A DNA stretch of 64,000 bases from Bradyrhizobium sp. 190. Lineage in GTDB: Bacteria; Pseudomonadota; Alphaproteobacteria; Rhizobiales; Xanthobacteraceae. The stretch spans positions 1-64,000 of the forward strand of contig NZ_JADPJL010000005.1 of the NCBI RefSeq assembly GCF_023073415.1, read 5' to 3'. Shown here one piece after another: positions 26,646 to 36,042 of the stretch (positions are counted from its first letter, which is position 1; each line of letters starts with the position of its first letter). A model generated the notes under the pieces. The model saw only the letters and a program-made list of their open reading frames with translations, searched no databases and was not told the DNA's origin. A program made the translations under genes and the position numbers.

Positions 26646-27398
26646 CTACTGGCGTACCGCCGCGGTGTTTGCCGAGCCAGGTCGCACCGCGCTTGCCGCT
26701 CCAGGCTGTCGCGGCCTATGTGCCCCCGAAGATGGTGCAGATCGGCCGAAGACGACAGCATCGATCTCGCTGATCACCTTCCGCTGCATGATGCGGTTCT
26801 TTTCGATGGACATGTGCCCGACGCCAGGAACGCCCTGCACATTGATATTCTCGAGCTTGCCCTGGAATTGCGCGGTTTTCGCGACCGGCTCGCCGTTGCC
26901 GTTGGCGATGTAGAAGTTTACGTAGCGTCCCACGCGCCCCGAGAGCCTGGTGCGAAACACCGAATCCAGGCCGATTGCAAGCTTCACGGGAGCGCCAAGC
27001 TGATCCAGCTTGGCGACCATGTCGGGCAGTGCGGTCGCTCCCGAGGAATGCCCGACCAGAATGATCGTCTTGATCCTGCCGCTCTTGTACCCGGCGGCGG
27101 CTTCGTCGGCGAGCGACGACCAGGAGGCGAAGTTCGCGACAGTGACCGGGATACCCTGCGCCCGCAATTGTGCCGCGATGTCATCGAGACCCAGCGAAAA
27201 AATATTCAGCACGCCGCGGAGCAGATAGACATGAGCAGTCGAGGCTCCCGACGCGGAATTCCTCGCCTGTGTGGGGCTTGCGCCGATCGCCAGGAGCAGC
27301 AAGACCGCGATCGCCATCGCGTGTAGCCGACGCCACGATGCCTGGCCGAGAAACGATGACCAGCCGACAGATCCGATATTGCCGCGATAGGGCTTCAT
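26646..27398 (-). CDS. exported alpha/beta-hydrolase-like protein, paralogue of neighbour
   Basis: The protein (250 residues from ATG 27398, set by gaggagcgca) has an N-terminal membrane/signal segment (MAIAVLLLLAIGASPTQA) and a hydrolase-like domain with the nucleophile elbow GHSSGA. Candidate acid GLDSVF and histidine VGHMSI are at the expected places. It lacks the LysM module of its neighbour. The two genes are in tandem, 140 bases apart, and arose by duplication. The substrate is unknown; lipase or esterase activity is inferred. Confidence 0.72.
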   Translation of the reverse strand: MKPYRGNIGSVGWSSFLGQASWRRLHAMAIAVLLLLAIGASPTQARNSASGASTAHVYLLRGVLNIFSLGLDDIAAQLRAQGIPVTVANFASWSSLADEAAAGYKSGRIKTIILVGHSSGATALPDMVAKLDQLGAPVKLAIGLDSVFRTRLSGRVGRYVNFYIANGNGEPVAKTAQFQGKLENINVQGVPGVGHMSIEKNRIMQRKVISEIDAVVFGRSAPSSGAHRPRQPGAASAVRPGSANTAAVRQ

Positions 27399-27997
27399 TG
27401 CGCTCCTCGAAGGGCTGCAAAGTGTTTCGCCGGTCGACCGTAGCGCCCGCGCGCTCGGAACTGCAATAAATGTGGCGTGAGTGGCCACAATTTACCAACA
27501 CGACGTGGCTCCGCCGCAACACCCATTTCCGCGCCACGATGACCACAGCCGGGAGCTGTTTAGCGTGGCTCGTCCACCGCTATCGGTCTCTTGTGGCCGG
27601 GGGCATCGACGGCTTCCCCTTTGGTGTGGTGTTCCTATCGTCAAGCCGGACGCGAGCTTCGAATCCTTTCGATACAACCTGTGAGTTAACTCACAGCCCC
27701 CGAACCTAAAATGCGCTAGGTTTGCAACTGACGACCAGCAAGGTCTGGGGAGATCGAGGCCAAAGGTATCGTTGCCGGGTCGGCAGCTCAGTCTCGCAGT
27801 TCTGACCGAACTGCACATCCGACAGCGACACCGCGACGGTCGCTGACGTGAATGGCTACGAGTTCAGGCCAGGCCGCAGCAATTCAAAAAACGAGCAACG
27901 CGTGACCTGACTCCGGTCTGGGACATTCTCGCAATTGAGCAATTGGCTGATGTGCCGACGCGATGCTGGCCGATGGTTTGAGAAATCGGAGGATCAA
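27399..27997. promoter_or_regulatory. intergenic region with perfect CRP-like palindrome
   Basis: No gene is visible in these 599 bases between divergent genes. At 27679-27696 there is a perfect 18-bp palindrome, ctgtgagtt|aactcacag, which matches the CRP pattern TGTGA-N6-TCACA. It is about 300 bases upstream of the depolymerase ATG and 281 upstream of the hydrolase ATG. Confidence 0.5.
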
Positions 27998-29752
27998 ATG
28001 TTGTCAAGGTCGAGCTTAGTGCTGGCGTTTTTGACTTGCTTCGCATTTACCACAATGGCCGCCGCCGGGCGGATCGAACAGAAATCGTTCCTGAAGAAAT
28101 CCTACTCAGGGTCGCGGGATCGCCAATATCAAGTTTTCGTCCCTTCGGCCTATACCGGGCAAAGCCCTGTGCCGATGGTGATGGTCTTGCACGGCTGTAA
28201 TCAGACCGAAGTCAATATGATCAACGAGACCCGGTTCAAGGACCTAGCGGAGCGCGACAATTTCATCGTCGTCTACCCCTTCATCACAAGTTTTGACCCT
28301 CTACCACAGCGCGCGACCAACTGCTGGGGGTTCTTTATCGACGAGCATATCCATGAAGGCGCAGGCGAGGTCGAGGATTTGTACCAGATCGCGCTCGAGG
28401 TGGAAGCTGCGCTTAAGATCGATCCTAACCGGCGCTACGTCACCGGCTTGTCTTCAGGCGCCGGAATGGCGGTGGACTTGGCGGTCGCACGCAGCGAATA
28501 TTTCGCGGCCGCGGGATCCGTTGAAGGTCTGCCCTATTCGGAGACTGCGTCCTCGGTCGCACTGTTCGGTTGCAATCTGCAGGGACGTTTCAAGCCGGTT
28601 TCGGCAGTCGTCGCCGCCATGCGGGCGGAACAGAGCAGGCCGGACGAGCAGCGATCGATCCCGATCATGGCGATCCATGCCCGCAATGATTGCAAGGTCA
28701 ACGTAACGGGTTCGGAGAATATTCGGGATTCGTGGCTCGGCCGTTATGGAATCAACCAGGCGCCTGTCGCGAGCACGGACTGCACGACAAGAGGCGTGGC
28801 CTGCACGCACACAAAGTATGGGCTACCTCGGCGCTCTGTCGTCGAGACAGTCTTTTACGAAGGCGATCGCGGCTTTAACAGCGCGCATTACTGGGTTGGG
28901 GACAACAGCGGGCAATTCGCCAATCCGAACGGACCAAGCGCCAGCGAATTGCAGTGGACCTTTTTCAAAGGCCATCCTTTCGCTGACACTCCGCCTCCGT
29001 CTGTTTCCATAACGTCCGCCTCGGCCACCGGGACTTCCATAACCGTAACCGGATCAGCCGTTGCTTCGGCCGCGCCGCTCGCGGAGGTTAGCGTGCGATT
29101 GGATGGTCAATTCCCACAGCCGCAAAAAATCGCCTCGGGAACGACCGGCTGGACGGTTGCTTTCGACAATCTGCGCAATAATGCGAATTACCTGCCAGTG
29201 GCGACCGCGAAAGACAGTGACGGCCTGACGGCGAGCGTGACGGGCCAACCTGTCGCCGTCGGAGTGCCGCCGACCAATGCCCCGCCTTTGGTCGCTATCG
29301 ACAATCTGTCGATCCGCGGCGATTGCATCGCGCTGATCGGGAGCGCCTCAGATCCTGACGACCAGGTCGCCAAGGTGGAGGTCCAACTCGCGACGCGCGG
29401 CTTCAAGCCTGCGGATTTGAGGCAGGCGGGTTATCAATATCAAGAGTGCGGATTGCCTGCCGGCACCTATTCGACGCAGGCTCAAGCAACCGACGCTCTG
29501 GGCGCAAAAAGCGCCATTGTTTCGGGCCCAAGTGCGAATGTGAGCGATCTGGAGGTCGTTACCGCCAACTGGCAAGTGCATATGAGCGCCGGCAGGCTCA
29601 GGGTTTACGGCGCGCGCTGTCCGAGCACAGGTTTTGGCGCTTGCGATGTTGGCTTCTTGGAAATCTTTTCGGCGAACCAATTCAATCCATTTCCGCTGCA
29701 GCGAAAGGCGGCCTCGCCGGATTGGTATGTCCATCGGGAGAATATCCCATGA
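27998..29752 (+). CDS. secreted PHB-depolymerase-family esterase with C-terminal Ig-like repeats
   Basis: The protein (584 residues from ATG 27998, behind cggagga) has a signal peptide ending near MAAAGRIEQK. The esterase domain has the oxyanion motif VLHGCNQTE and the nucleophile in GLSSGAGMA. The C-terminal histidine is in FNSAHYW. After about residue 330 come immunoglobulin-like modules (PPPSVSITSASATG and NAPPLVAIDNLSIRG), common in extracellular depolymerases as spacers or polymer binders. It likely cuts polyhydroxyalkanoate or a similar polyester outside the cell. Confidence 0.83.
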   Translation: MLSRSSLVLAFLTCFAFTTMAAAGRIEQKSFLKKSYSGSRDRQYQVFVPSAYTGQSPVPMVMVLHGCNQTEVNMINETRFKDLAERDNFIVVYPFITSFDPLPQRATNCWGFFIDEHIHEGAGEVEDLYQIALEVEAALKIDPNRRYVTGLSSGAGMAVDLAVARSEYFAAAGSVEGLPYSETASSVALFGCNLQGRFKPVSAVVAAMRAEQSRPDEQRSIPIMAIHARNDCKVNVTGSENIRDSWLGRYGINQAPVASTDCTTRGVACTHTKYGLPRRSVVETVFYEGDRGFNSAHYWVGDNSGQFANPNGPSASELQWTFFKGHPFADTPPPSVSITSASATGTSITVTGSAVASAAPLAEVSVRLDGQFPQPQKIASGTTGWTVAFDNLRNNANYLPVATAKDSDGLTASVTGQPVAVGVPPTNAPPLVAIDNLSIRGDCIALIGSASDPDDQVAKVEVQLATRGFKPADLRQAGYQYQECGLPAGTYSTQAQATDALGAKSAIVSGPSANVSDLEVVTANWQVHMSAGRLRVYGARCPSTGFGACDVGFLEIFSANQFNPFPLQRKAASPDWYVHRENIP

Positions 29753-29848
29753 GGTGGAGACATCCGTCGCCGGCTTGCGGCGCAGGGGATGGGCGAAGAA
29801 ATCGATCGCGGAGGCGTCAAATACGTTCGCACGTATGGGGCCGCAGTC

Positions 29849-31495
29849 TTACGGCTTCATCCCGATCTTCTCCCTGATCGCCCCGAGCTCGGCTTCGTCC
29901 CAGATGCCGATCAGCACGCCGTTCTTCACCTGCAATTGCTGGGCCGCATACGCGGCGATCTTCGCGTTCGGCGTGGTGATGTGCATCCTCGGATGCAGCG
30001 CCCAGTCGAACAGCTCCGATTGCAGCCGCGCCACGATATCGGCGCAGGCGGGGTCGGCGCCGCGGTCGACAAATTCCTGCGGGTCGCTTTCGAGGTCGTA
30101 CAGCATCGGCCGGAAGCCGGAGGCGTGAATGAATTTCCAGCGGCCGTCGAACACCATGAACAGCCGGCAGCGCTCGATCGGCTGGTTCAGCATCACGCGG
30201 ACGTCCTGCATGGCGTAGTCGTATTCGGAGAACACCGCCTTGCGCCAGTCAGCAGGCTTGTCGCCATGCAATAGCGGCAGCAGCGAACGTCCCTCCAGAA
30301 TGTGGTCTGGCGGATTGCTGCCGAAATAATCCATGAAGGTCGGCGCCAGATCGATCGCCTCGACCAGTGCATCGCTCACGGTGCCACGCGTGCCGTGGGC
30401 GGCCGCCGACGGATCGATCACGATCAGCGGGATTTTGGCCGATTGCTCGTGGAACAGATCCTTCTCGCCCATCCAGTGATCGCCGAGATAGTCGCCATGA
30501 TCCGACGTGAACACGATCATGGTGGTGTCGAGCAGGCCGCGCGCTTCGAGGAACTGCATCAGGACGCCCATCTGGTCGTCGATCTGCTTGATCAGGCCCA
30601 TGTAAGTGGGGATCACTTTTTCGCGCGCCTCGTTCCGCGACATGTTGCGGGAATAGCGCATGTCCATATAGGCGGCGAACACCGGGTGGGCGTTGGCGCG
30701 TTCTTCCTGCGAGCGGATCACCGGCTGCACGTCCTGCGGCCCGTACATGCTGGCGTAGGGCTCCGGCGCGATATAGGGCCAGTGCGGCTTGATGTAGGAC
30801 AGATGCACGCACCATGGCCGGCCGTCATCCTCGGCTTCCGCAATGAACTCCATCGCGCGCCGCGTCATGTAGGGCGTCTCGGAATGTTCGTCCGGCACGC
30901 GCGCGGCCTTGTCGGCGTGCACCAGCAGCCAGCCGTTCTGCAAGGTCCCGTCATCAGCCGCACCGGAATTGGCCCAGTGCTCCCACGGGTTCGGCGCATC
31001 GTAGCCGTGCTCGCGCAGATAATTGTCGTAGGCCGGGCGCGGTCGCCCGGTGGGATGCAGGCCGTCGTCGCGCTCATAGGGCTCGAACCCGCATTCCGAC
31101 ACATGCACGCCGATAATCGAGTCGGGCTGGATGCCGAGGTTCTTCAGCCCTTCCAGGTCGGGCGCCATATGGGTCTTGCCGACCAGGACGTTGCGGACGC
31201 CGATCTTCTTCAGGTGATCGCCGAGCGTCGGTTCGCCTATGCGCAGTGGCCAGCCGTTCCAGTGCGAGCCGTGCGAGCGCATGTAGCGGCCGGTATAGAA
31301 CGACATCCGCGACGGGCCGCAGATCGGCGACTGCACATAGGCGTTGGAAAACAGCACGCCGCGTTTGGCCATCGCGTCGATGTTTGGCGTCTTCAGAACT
31401 GGATGCCCGGTGCAGCCGAGATAGTCGTAGCGAAGCTGGTCGCACATGATCCAGAGCACGTTCTTCGCAGGCGTTTTGGTCGTCATTTCAGGCAT
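29849..31495 (-). CDS. sulfatase-family enzyme, phosphonate monoester hydrolase type
   Basis: The product (548 residues from ATG 31495; 31486 also possible) belongs to the formylglycine sulfatases. Metal-binding CDQLRYD is near residue 18. The modified cysteine is in ICGPSRMSF (C-x-P-S-R), followed by KTHM and the later FTSDHGDYLGDH. Its length and layout resemble phosphonate monoester hydrolase/arylsulfatase enzymes of rhizobia and Burkholderia. No signal peptide is present, so it is cytoplasmic. A maturase (formylglycine-generating enzyme) must be supplied elsewhere. A fragment of a second copy lies at 22886. Confidence 0.88.
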   Translation of the reverse strand: MPEMTTKTPAKNVLWIMCDQLRYDYLGCTGHPVLKTPNIDAMAKRGVLFSNAYVQSPICGPSRMSFYTGRYMRSHGSHWNGWPLRIGEPTLGDHLKKIGVRNVLVGKTHMAPDLEGLKNLGIQPDSIIGVHVSECGFEPYERDDGLHPTGRPRPAYDNYLREHGYDAPNPWEHWANSGAADDGTLQNGWLLVHADKAARVPDEHSETPYMTRRAMEFIAEAEDDGRPWCVHLSYIKPHWPYIAPEPYASMYGPQDVQPVIRSQEERANAHPVFAAYMDMRYSRNMSRNEAREKVIPTYMGLIKQIDDQMGVLMQFLEARGLLDTTMIVFTSDHGDYLGDHWMGEKDLFHEQSAKIPLIVIDPSAAAHGTRGTVSDALVEAIDLAPTFMDYFGSNPPDHILEGRSLLPLLHGDKPADWRKAVFSEYDYAMQDVRVMLNQPIERCRLFMVFDGRWKFIHASGFRPMLYDLESDPQEFVDRGADPACADIVARLQSELFDWALHPRMHITTPNAKIAAYAAQQLQVKNGVLIGIWDEAELGAIREKIGMKP

Positions 31496-31725
31496 TTCGG
31501 CTGGAGTTCGGAGAGAGCGGGCGAAGGTGGGATGGTGCGATATCGCCGCGCAAATGACAATCGAGCGGTATCCCGGCGTTAACGTTTGGATAGCGCGATT
31601 TCTCGCAATTGAACGGCGATCCATGCCTGCGCGTTAGCCTTACCCGCAGTTTGGCCCGCCGCCTTAACCCCTGCGATGCCGTGTTGGATTAAATTGGGAC
31701 TTGAGGCAAACCGGGATCCCAAGCG

Positions 31726-32172
31726 ATGCGCATCGGCGTCACATTGGCAGTTTTTATCGCGACGAATTCGGCCGCCTTTGCCGGCGGTGGCTTCGACATC
31801 GTGATTCCCGGCCGTCCCGGCGTACCCATCATCATTAATGGTGTCGACGCTTCCTATGCAGTGGTCGAGGGTGAGTGGGGTCTCGGCCAAGGCAACCAGG
31901 TCCAGCCGACCATCTATGGCGGCCGTTATATCGATCCCGTTCCGCTCGTCGGCCGTTATTATCCGAGCGCCGGCCGCATGCCCGGTTACGGGCGGCTGGA
32001 AATCGAGCCGCCGGCGAACCGCAGATTACCGCAGCCGGCCGAGAGCTATCATCAGTCCTGGTCGGCGCAGTCGGCGCCGCTGCCGGCGCAATCGAACGTA
32101 CCCGTCGATCCGCCAGAGATCATCTACGCGCCGCAGGACTACCGGCGGCGACCGCACCAATTTCCACGCTAA
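31726..32172 (+). CDS. small exported proline/tyrosine-rich protein
   Basis: The 148-residue protein has a signal peptide (MRIGVTLAVFIATNSAAFAGG) and then IVIPGRPGVPIIINGVDASYAVVEGEWGL. It ends in a long low-complexity tail rich in proline, glutamine and serine. Such proteins are frequent in Bradyrhizobium and of unknown function, likely periplasmic or surface. It is 39 bases upstream of another small secreted protein gene and probably in one operon. Confidence 0.65.
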   Translation: MRIGVTLAVFIATNSAAFAGGGFDIVIPGRPGVPIIINGVDASYAVVEGEWGLGQGNQVQPTIYGGRYIDPVPLVGRYYPSAGRMPGYGRLEIEPPANRRLPQPAESYHQSWSAQSAPLPAQSNVPVDPPEIIYAPQDYRRRPHQFPR

Positions 32173-32211
32173 GAAAATCAAGCCAACGAAAACACCTTAC
32201 AGGAGAGAGTA

Positions 32212-32589
32212 ATGCGTCATTTGATTAAAGGATTGATCGCCGCAGTCGCCGTCATGGCCTCAGCGCCTGCGATGGCGTGCGGTTACAACGGTTGCTGGCA
32301 GCCGCAGGTCTATGTCGCGCCGGTCGCGGCGTATGGCTATGCGGGTTGTAATCCCTGCGGCGGCTGGGTCCGCGAACGTCTGCCCGATCCGGAGCAGCAG
32401 TATTATTACGTCAATCAGGGCCCGACCTATACCGGTCCCGGCAACTGGGCGCCGCGTCGGGTCTATCGCGAAGGCTCGATCTCCGGCTACGGCTATGGCT
32501 ACAACCGTCCGCACTACGGTTATCGCGCACACCGCTACGGCCACGCCGGGCGCTATTACGGCCAGCGCGTACTGCGCCGCTACTACTGA
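32212..32589 (+). CDS. small exported glycine/tyrosine-rich protein
   Basis: The 125-residue protein begins with a signal peptide (MRHLIKGLIAAVAVMASAPAMA). Two cysteine pairs follow (CGYNGC, CNPCGG), then a tail of Gly-Tyr-Arg-His repeats (YGYGYNRPHYGYRAHRYGHAG). The cysteine spacing may bind metal or form disulfides. An aggagag site fixes the start. Function unknown; a hairpin terminator follows. Confidence 0.7.
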   Translation: MRHLIKGLIAAVAVMASAPAMACGYNGCWQPQVYVAPVAAYGYAGCNPCGGWVRERLPDPEQQYYYVNQGPTYTGPGNWAPRRVYREGSISGYGYGYNRPHYGYRAHRYGHAGRYYGQRVLRRYY

Positions 32590-32610
32590 TCCAGTAGAAT
32601 CCTGAAAGTT

Positions 32611-32642
32611 TTGGCGCCCGTTCGCTTCCCGCGAGCGGGCGT
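32611..32642. terminator. hairpin terminator between convergent genes
   Basis: The stem cgcccgttcgc/gcgagcgggcg with a short loop is followed by tcttcatttc. It lies between the exported-protein gene and rlmB and may serve both. Confidence 0.75.
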
Positions 32643-32644
32643 CT

Positions 32645-33472
32645 TCATTTCATCAAGCCCAATCGACTCGCACCCATGTAAAGCGCGAGTACCGCGGCGT
32701 TCGAGACATTCAGACTCTTGATCTCGCCGGGCATGTCGAGCCGCGCCACCACGCTGCAGGTCTCGCGCGTCAGTTGCCGCAGGCCCTTGCCCTCGGCGCC
32801 CAGCACCAGCGCCAGGGGCTGCTGCAGGGTTACCGCGCCGAGATCCTCGATCCCCTCACTGTCCAGCCCGACCGTCATGAAGCCCCGGTCGTTCAACTCG
32901 GTCAGCGCGCGGGCGAGATTTTGCACGGTGACGAGCGGCACCAGTTCGAGTGCACCGGAGGCGGATTTGGCCAGCACGCCGGTCGCCTCGGGGCTGTGGC
33001 GGGCCGTTGTGACGATCGCCTTGACCGCAAACGCCGCCGCCGAGCGCATGATCGCGCCGACATTGTGCGGATCGGTGATCTGGTCGAGCACCAGCACGAT
33101 GCCTTCCAGCGGCAGCGTATCGATATCCGGCGAGGGCAGGGGATCGGCCTCCGCCAGAAGCCCCTGGTGAACGGCGTCGGGGCCGAGCCGTTGGTCGATC
33201 GCGTTCGGACGGACGATTTCAGGGGGAACGCGGGTGTCGATATTTTCGTCCGCCAGGCGCTTTGCGGCGTTTTCGGTCAGGAACAGCTTTCGGATCTGCC
33301 GTTCCGGGTTGGCCAAAGCCGCCGAAACCGTGTGCCAGCCATAAAGAATCACCGGCCCGTCAGGGTTCGCATCCCGGTCCCGGCGGCCCGGCGGACGGGC
33401 GAATTTCCGCCCTTTTTCGAAGGGTTTACCGCCACCACGGCGGAACGGCGGTTTTCGGTCGCGATCGCTCAT
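32645..33472 (-). CDS. rlmB: 23S rRNA (guanosine-2'-O)-methyltransferase RlmB type
   Basis: The 275-residue SPOUT (TrmH) enzyme has a basic N-terminal tail and a substrate-binding domain with LYGWHTVSAALANP. Its catalytic domain holds the knot motifs DQITDPHNVGAIMRSA, LVLGAEGKGL and SLNVSNAAVLALY. It should methylate 23S rRNA at the G2251 position. It stands next to tRNA-Tyr, a gene order common in alphaproteobacteria. The specific target is by family similarity. Confidence 0.9.
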   Translation of the reverse strand: MSDRDRKPPFRRGGGKPFEKGRKFARPPGRRDRDANPDGPVILYGWHTVSAALANPERQIRKLFLTENAAKRLADENIDTRVPPEIVRPNAIDQRLGPDAVHQGLLAEADPLPSPDIDTLPLEGIVLVLDQITDPHNVGAIMRSAAAFAVKAIVTTARHSPEATGVLAKSASGALELVPLVTVQNLARALTELNDRGFMTVGLDSEGIEDLGAVTLQQPLALVLGAEGKGLRQLTRETCSVVARLDMPGEIKSLNVSNAAVLALYMGASRLGLMK

Positions 33473-33675
33473 GGGGAGCTTGTGTCACGGAGGCCCGAAT
33501 ATGGCAATTTGGGTGCCTCGAGAGCCGATTTTAGGGGCTTGCCTTGGTTGACTTTGCCACCCCCCTTCGCCCATAAACGCGCCCGACCGGGAGCGCGCCA
33601 TCGGCTCACGGTATTAACGTCATCCATGGCCTGATCCGCCGCCTCCAAGCGGTTTGGCTTGCGATGTTGTTGGAC

Positions 33676-33761
33676 GGGGGAGTGTCCCGAGTGGCAAAGG
33701 GAGCTGACTGTAAATCAGCCGTCTTACGACTTCGAAGGTTCGAGTCCTTCTTCCCCCACCA
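33676..33761 (+). tRNA. tRNA-Tyr (anticodon GTA)
   Basis: The 86-base type II tRNA has acceptor GGGGGAG pairing with TTCCCCC. The anticodon loop ACTGTAAAT gives GTA, and it has a long variable arm, the T-loop TTCGAGT and an encoded CCA. Confidence 0.96.
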
Positions 33762-33870
33762 CGCTTCGCCCTGACGGGCTACGCGTGGCGCAGCCACGCA
33801 GAGACCGTCAGGTCGGAGCGTGTCCGGCGTAGCTTGAGCGTAGCGAAAGCGTAGACGGACCGTTGCCGCG
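33762..33870. repeat. intergenic palindromic repeat element
   Basis: Directly after tRNA-Tyr come short palindromes (gcgtggcgcagccacgc) and a gcgtagc-ttgagcgtagcgaaagcgtag series. Stretches like this recur between genes in Bradyrhizobium genomes as far as I recall. I see no gene in it. Confidence 0.4.
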
Positions 33871-33934
33871 CGTAACGCTCCCAATACGCTGCCCCTGAAA
33901 TCTCCCACCGACCGCCCGCTTAAACGCGCGCCCC

Positions 33935-35155
33935 TTACTTCTGGGCGTTGGAGAAAGCCGTTTCAAGCACTTCGCCGATCGGCTGCCATGTGCGGCCGTC
34001 GAATTGAATTAGCCGCAGGTGTTTGATCGGTCGAAAATTCCAGGGCCCAGTGCTGATTTTGATCCCGGGCAGCAGCATGGAGCCTTGGTAGTCCTTGAGG
34101 GCCGCTGCCTGCTTCATGACGTTCTCGCGAGACAGGTCATTGCCGCATTGCTTGAGCACCTGGGCCAATGTCTCGGCGGCGGCGTAGCCGAAGACGGCGG
34201 AAGTGTCGTCTTTGCCTCCGGCCCGATTATATTTCTCAATGAATGCCTGCCAGTTCCTGGCGGCCTGTTCGTCCTTCCAGGCCGGATCATTTGCGTCCTT
34301 CAGGAAGGCGGCTGTGACAACGCCCAAAGCTTTTTCGGGGCCGGCGGACTTTGGCGCCGTCGCGATCGATGACGCCATATGATTCAAGATGAACACCGGA
34401 TGCCAATTGAGATCCGCCGCTATCCGGACGACCTTCGCTGCGTTTGCCGGCACCCCTGCAAATACAAAAATTTCGGCGCCTGATCGCTTCAAGATCGATA
34501 CATGTGTGTCCAGATGCTCATCTGCGATATTGTAGGCGATGTCGACCTTGATCATCCGGGCGATGTTACCGAGCCCGTCTTCCAACCCCTTGAACAGTTC
34601 TCGACCGAAATGATCGTTCTGCCAAAGCGCCACGATCCTTTTTCCGGGGTAGAACGCCTGGATGTAGTTGGCGTAGATGCGTCCCTCTTCCCGAATGGAG
34701 GGCTGCCACCCCATGGTCCACGGGAACATCGACGGATCGCTCAGATGATCGTCTCCGGAGGCGACAAAGAGTTGAGGAATTTGCTTTTCATTCAGGTATG
34801 CGCGAACGGCAAAGTTCCCCGGAGTTCCGAACGAACCGAACATCAGGAGGACGTCGTCTTTCTCGATGAGATCGCGCGTGAGGCTTAGAGCCGCCGATGG
34901 ATCGGATTTGTCGTCATATGAGATGAAGCGCACCTTGCGGCCGTTGATCCCGCCACGCTCGTTGATCATCTCAAAATACGCCGCTTCGGCCTTTCCGATC
35001 GCTCCGAAGACCTCCAAACTCCCGCTATAGGGCATAACGTTCCCGATACGAATTTCAGTATCGGTCACGCCTGCTTCGCGCACTCGCTCGGTGATCGCGC
35101 CCAACGAAGTGAGCGCTATGACAAGGGCAATCAGCGTTCGGACCCTGGTTTGCAT
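33935..35155 (-). CDS. ABC transporter periplasmic binding protein, branched-chain amino acid type
   Basis: The 406-residue protein has a signal peptide and the Peripla_BP_6 fold. The family opening TEIRIGNVMPYSGSLEVFGAIGKA is present, as are NERGGINGRKVRFISYDDKSDP and the hinge segments to the C-terminus. It binds an amino acid, amide or aromatic acid for import. The permease and ATPase genes are not adjacent, so it is an orphan receptor. A FixK/FNR-like box lies about 67 bases upstream of its start, suggesting control by oxygen. Confidence 0.88.
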   Translation of the reverse strand: MQTRVRTLIALVIALTSLGAITERVREAGVTDTEIRIGNVMPYSGSLEVFGAIGKAEAAYFEMINERGGINGRKVRFISYDDKSDPSAALSLTRDLIEKDDVLLMFGSFGTPGNFAVRAYLNEKQIPQLFVASGDDHLSDPSMFPWTMGWQPSIREEGRIYANYIQAFYPGKRIVALWQNDHFGRELFKGLEDGLGNIARMIKVDIAYNIADEHLDTHVSILKRSGAEIFVFAGVPANAAKVVRIAADLNWHPVFILNHMASSIATAPKSAGPEKALGVVTAAFLKDANDPAWKDEQAARNWQAFIEKYNRAGGKDDTSAVFGYAAAETLAQVLKQCGNDLSRENVMKQAAALKDYQGSMLLPGIKISTGPWNFRPIKHLRLIQFDGRTWQPIGEVLETAFSNAQK

Positions 35156-35215
35156 CGGATGAACTCCGTTACAAAGAGTGCAGCCAGATTTCGAGACCTA
35201 TGGACGGTGCTCGGC

Positions 35216-35229
35216 CTGATCTAGATCAA
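35216..35229. promoter_or_regulatory. FixK/FNR-like box
   Basis: The sequence CTGATCTAGATCAA matches TTGAT-N4-ATCAA with one mismatch. Its centre is about 67 bases before the ABC binding protein start, which would place it near -41 of a promoter with a short leader. A weaker candidate target is the small frame at 35290 on the plus strand. Confidence 0.5.
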
Positions 35230-35289
35230 ACGCCAAGAAATTAACGACAGCGCGATCGGCCCGCCGATGCAGCCGCGCCAAACAACCTT

Positions 35290-35496
35290 ATGCCATTCGT
35301 CCGTGGCGCTTCCACTCCGTTCCGTAGAACTACGGTGCCGGGATTGGATACACCGTGCCTGAAATACGCAAAGGTGGAACCGCTTTGGTCAGCTAAGCTG
35401 ACCAACGTTGTGCGGGATCATTGGTCAATTGTGGTAGCAATAGTGTTGAGCGCTTTGACGCTGGGGCTCGTCGTGGCTGTAGCCTTCCTGCGCTGA
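35290..35496 (+). CDS. possible small membrane protein
   Basis: The frame gives 68 residues, or 40 if the GTG at 35374 is used. The C-terminal half is one strong membrane helix (WSIVVAIVLSALTLGLVVAVAFL) preceded by LWSAKLTNVVRDH. The N-terminal part looks less protein-like, so the GTG start may be right. Function unknown. Confidence 0.4.
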   Translation: MPFVRGASTPFRRTTVPGLDTPCLKYAKVEPLWSAKLTNVVRDHWSIVVAIVLSALTLGLVVAVAFLR

Positions 35497-36042
35497 ATTT
35501 TGTCCGTCGCATCGGCGAGCAGTGCGCTTATCGAACCGGCATCACGCTCTCCAATGTCCGTGCCCTCGGGAAGACTTCGTCGCGGCACCGGTTGATTCAA
35601 ATCAATACCGGCGGAAGCGCAGGTATTCATTTGAGGGTCGCCTGCGCCGCACTCGCCCATAGTTTCAACATGCAACCGACTCCTTGTGGCGCGGCATCAC
35701 TTGTCTTCTTGCACCGCACCCGGCGATAGATCAGGACGTTCCGTTCCGGCCGCGTGATTTCGCGGATTGCTGTCACTTGTGAAAGCGAGCACGGGCGGTT
35801 GTGAAGTCGCAAAGGTCCGGCCGACGATCACAAGACGGTGCTGCCTGCAATTGCTAGGCGAGTGCCTTAAGCGGGGCCGACGAAGCGGCTCTCAGTCCGG
35901 ACGTCTCATGACTCGTGAAGATCTACTGTTCGTCATTTCGGTGGTGTGGTTCCTAACACTCTGCGGCGCGACGACCTGGTTCCCGCTCGCGAACTAGGCG
36001 AGTGATTCCTTCCTGATCCGAATGCCTCAACGCCTCGAAACC
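35497..36042. other. intergenic region with a possible 29-residue peptide
   Basis: I see no certain gene. The frame 35908-35997 (+) would encode MTREDLLFVISVVWFLTLCG and a short tail, a single hydrophobic helix, but its ribosome-binding site is poor. Confidence 0.3.

Noticed and set aside
30302..31582. Long plus-strand frame (426 codons) over the sulfatase gene
   Set aside because: Antisense to conserved sulfatase motifs; composition typical of a reverse-strand shadow.
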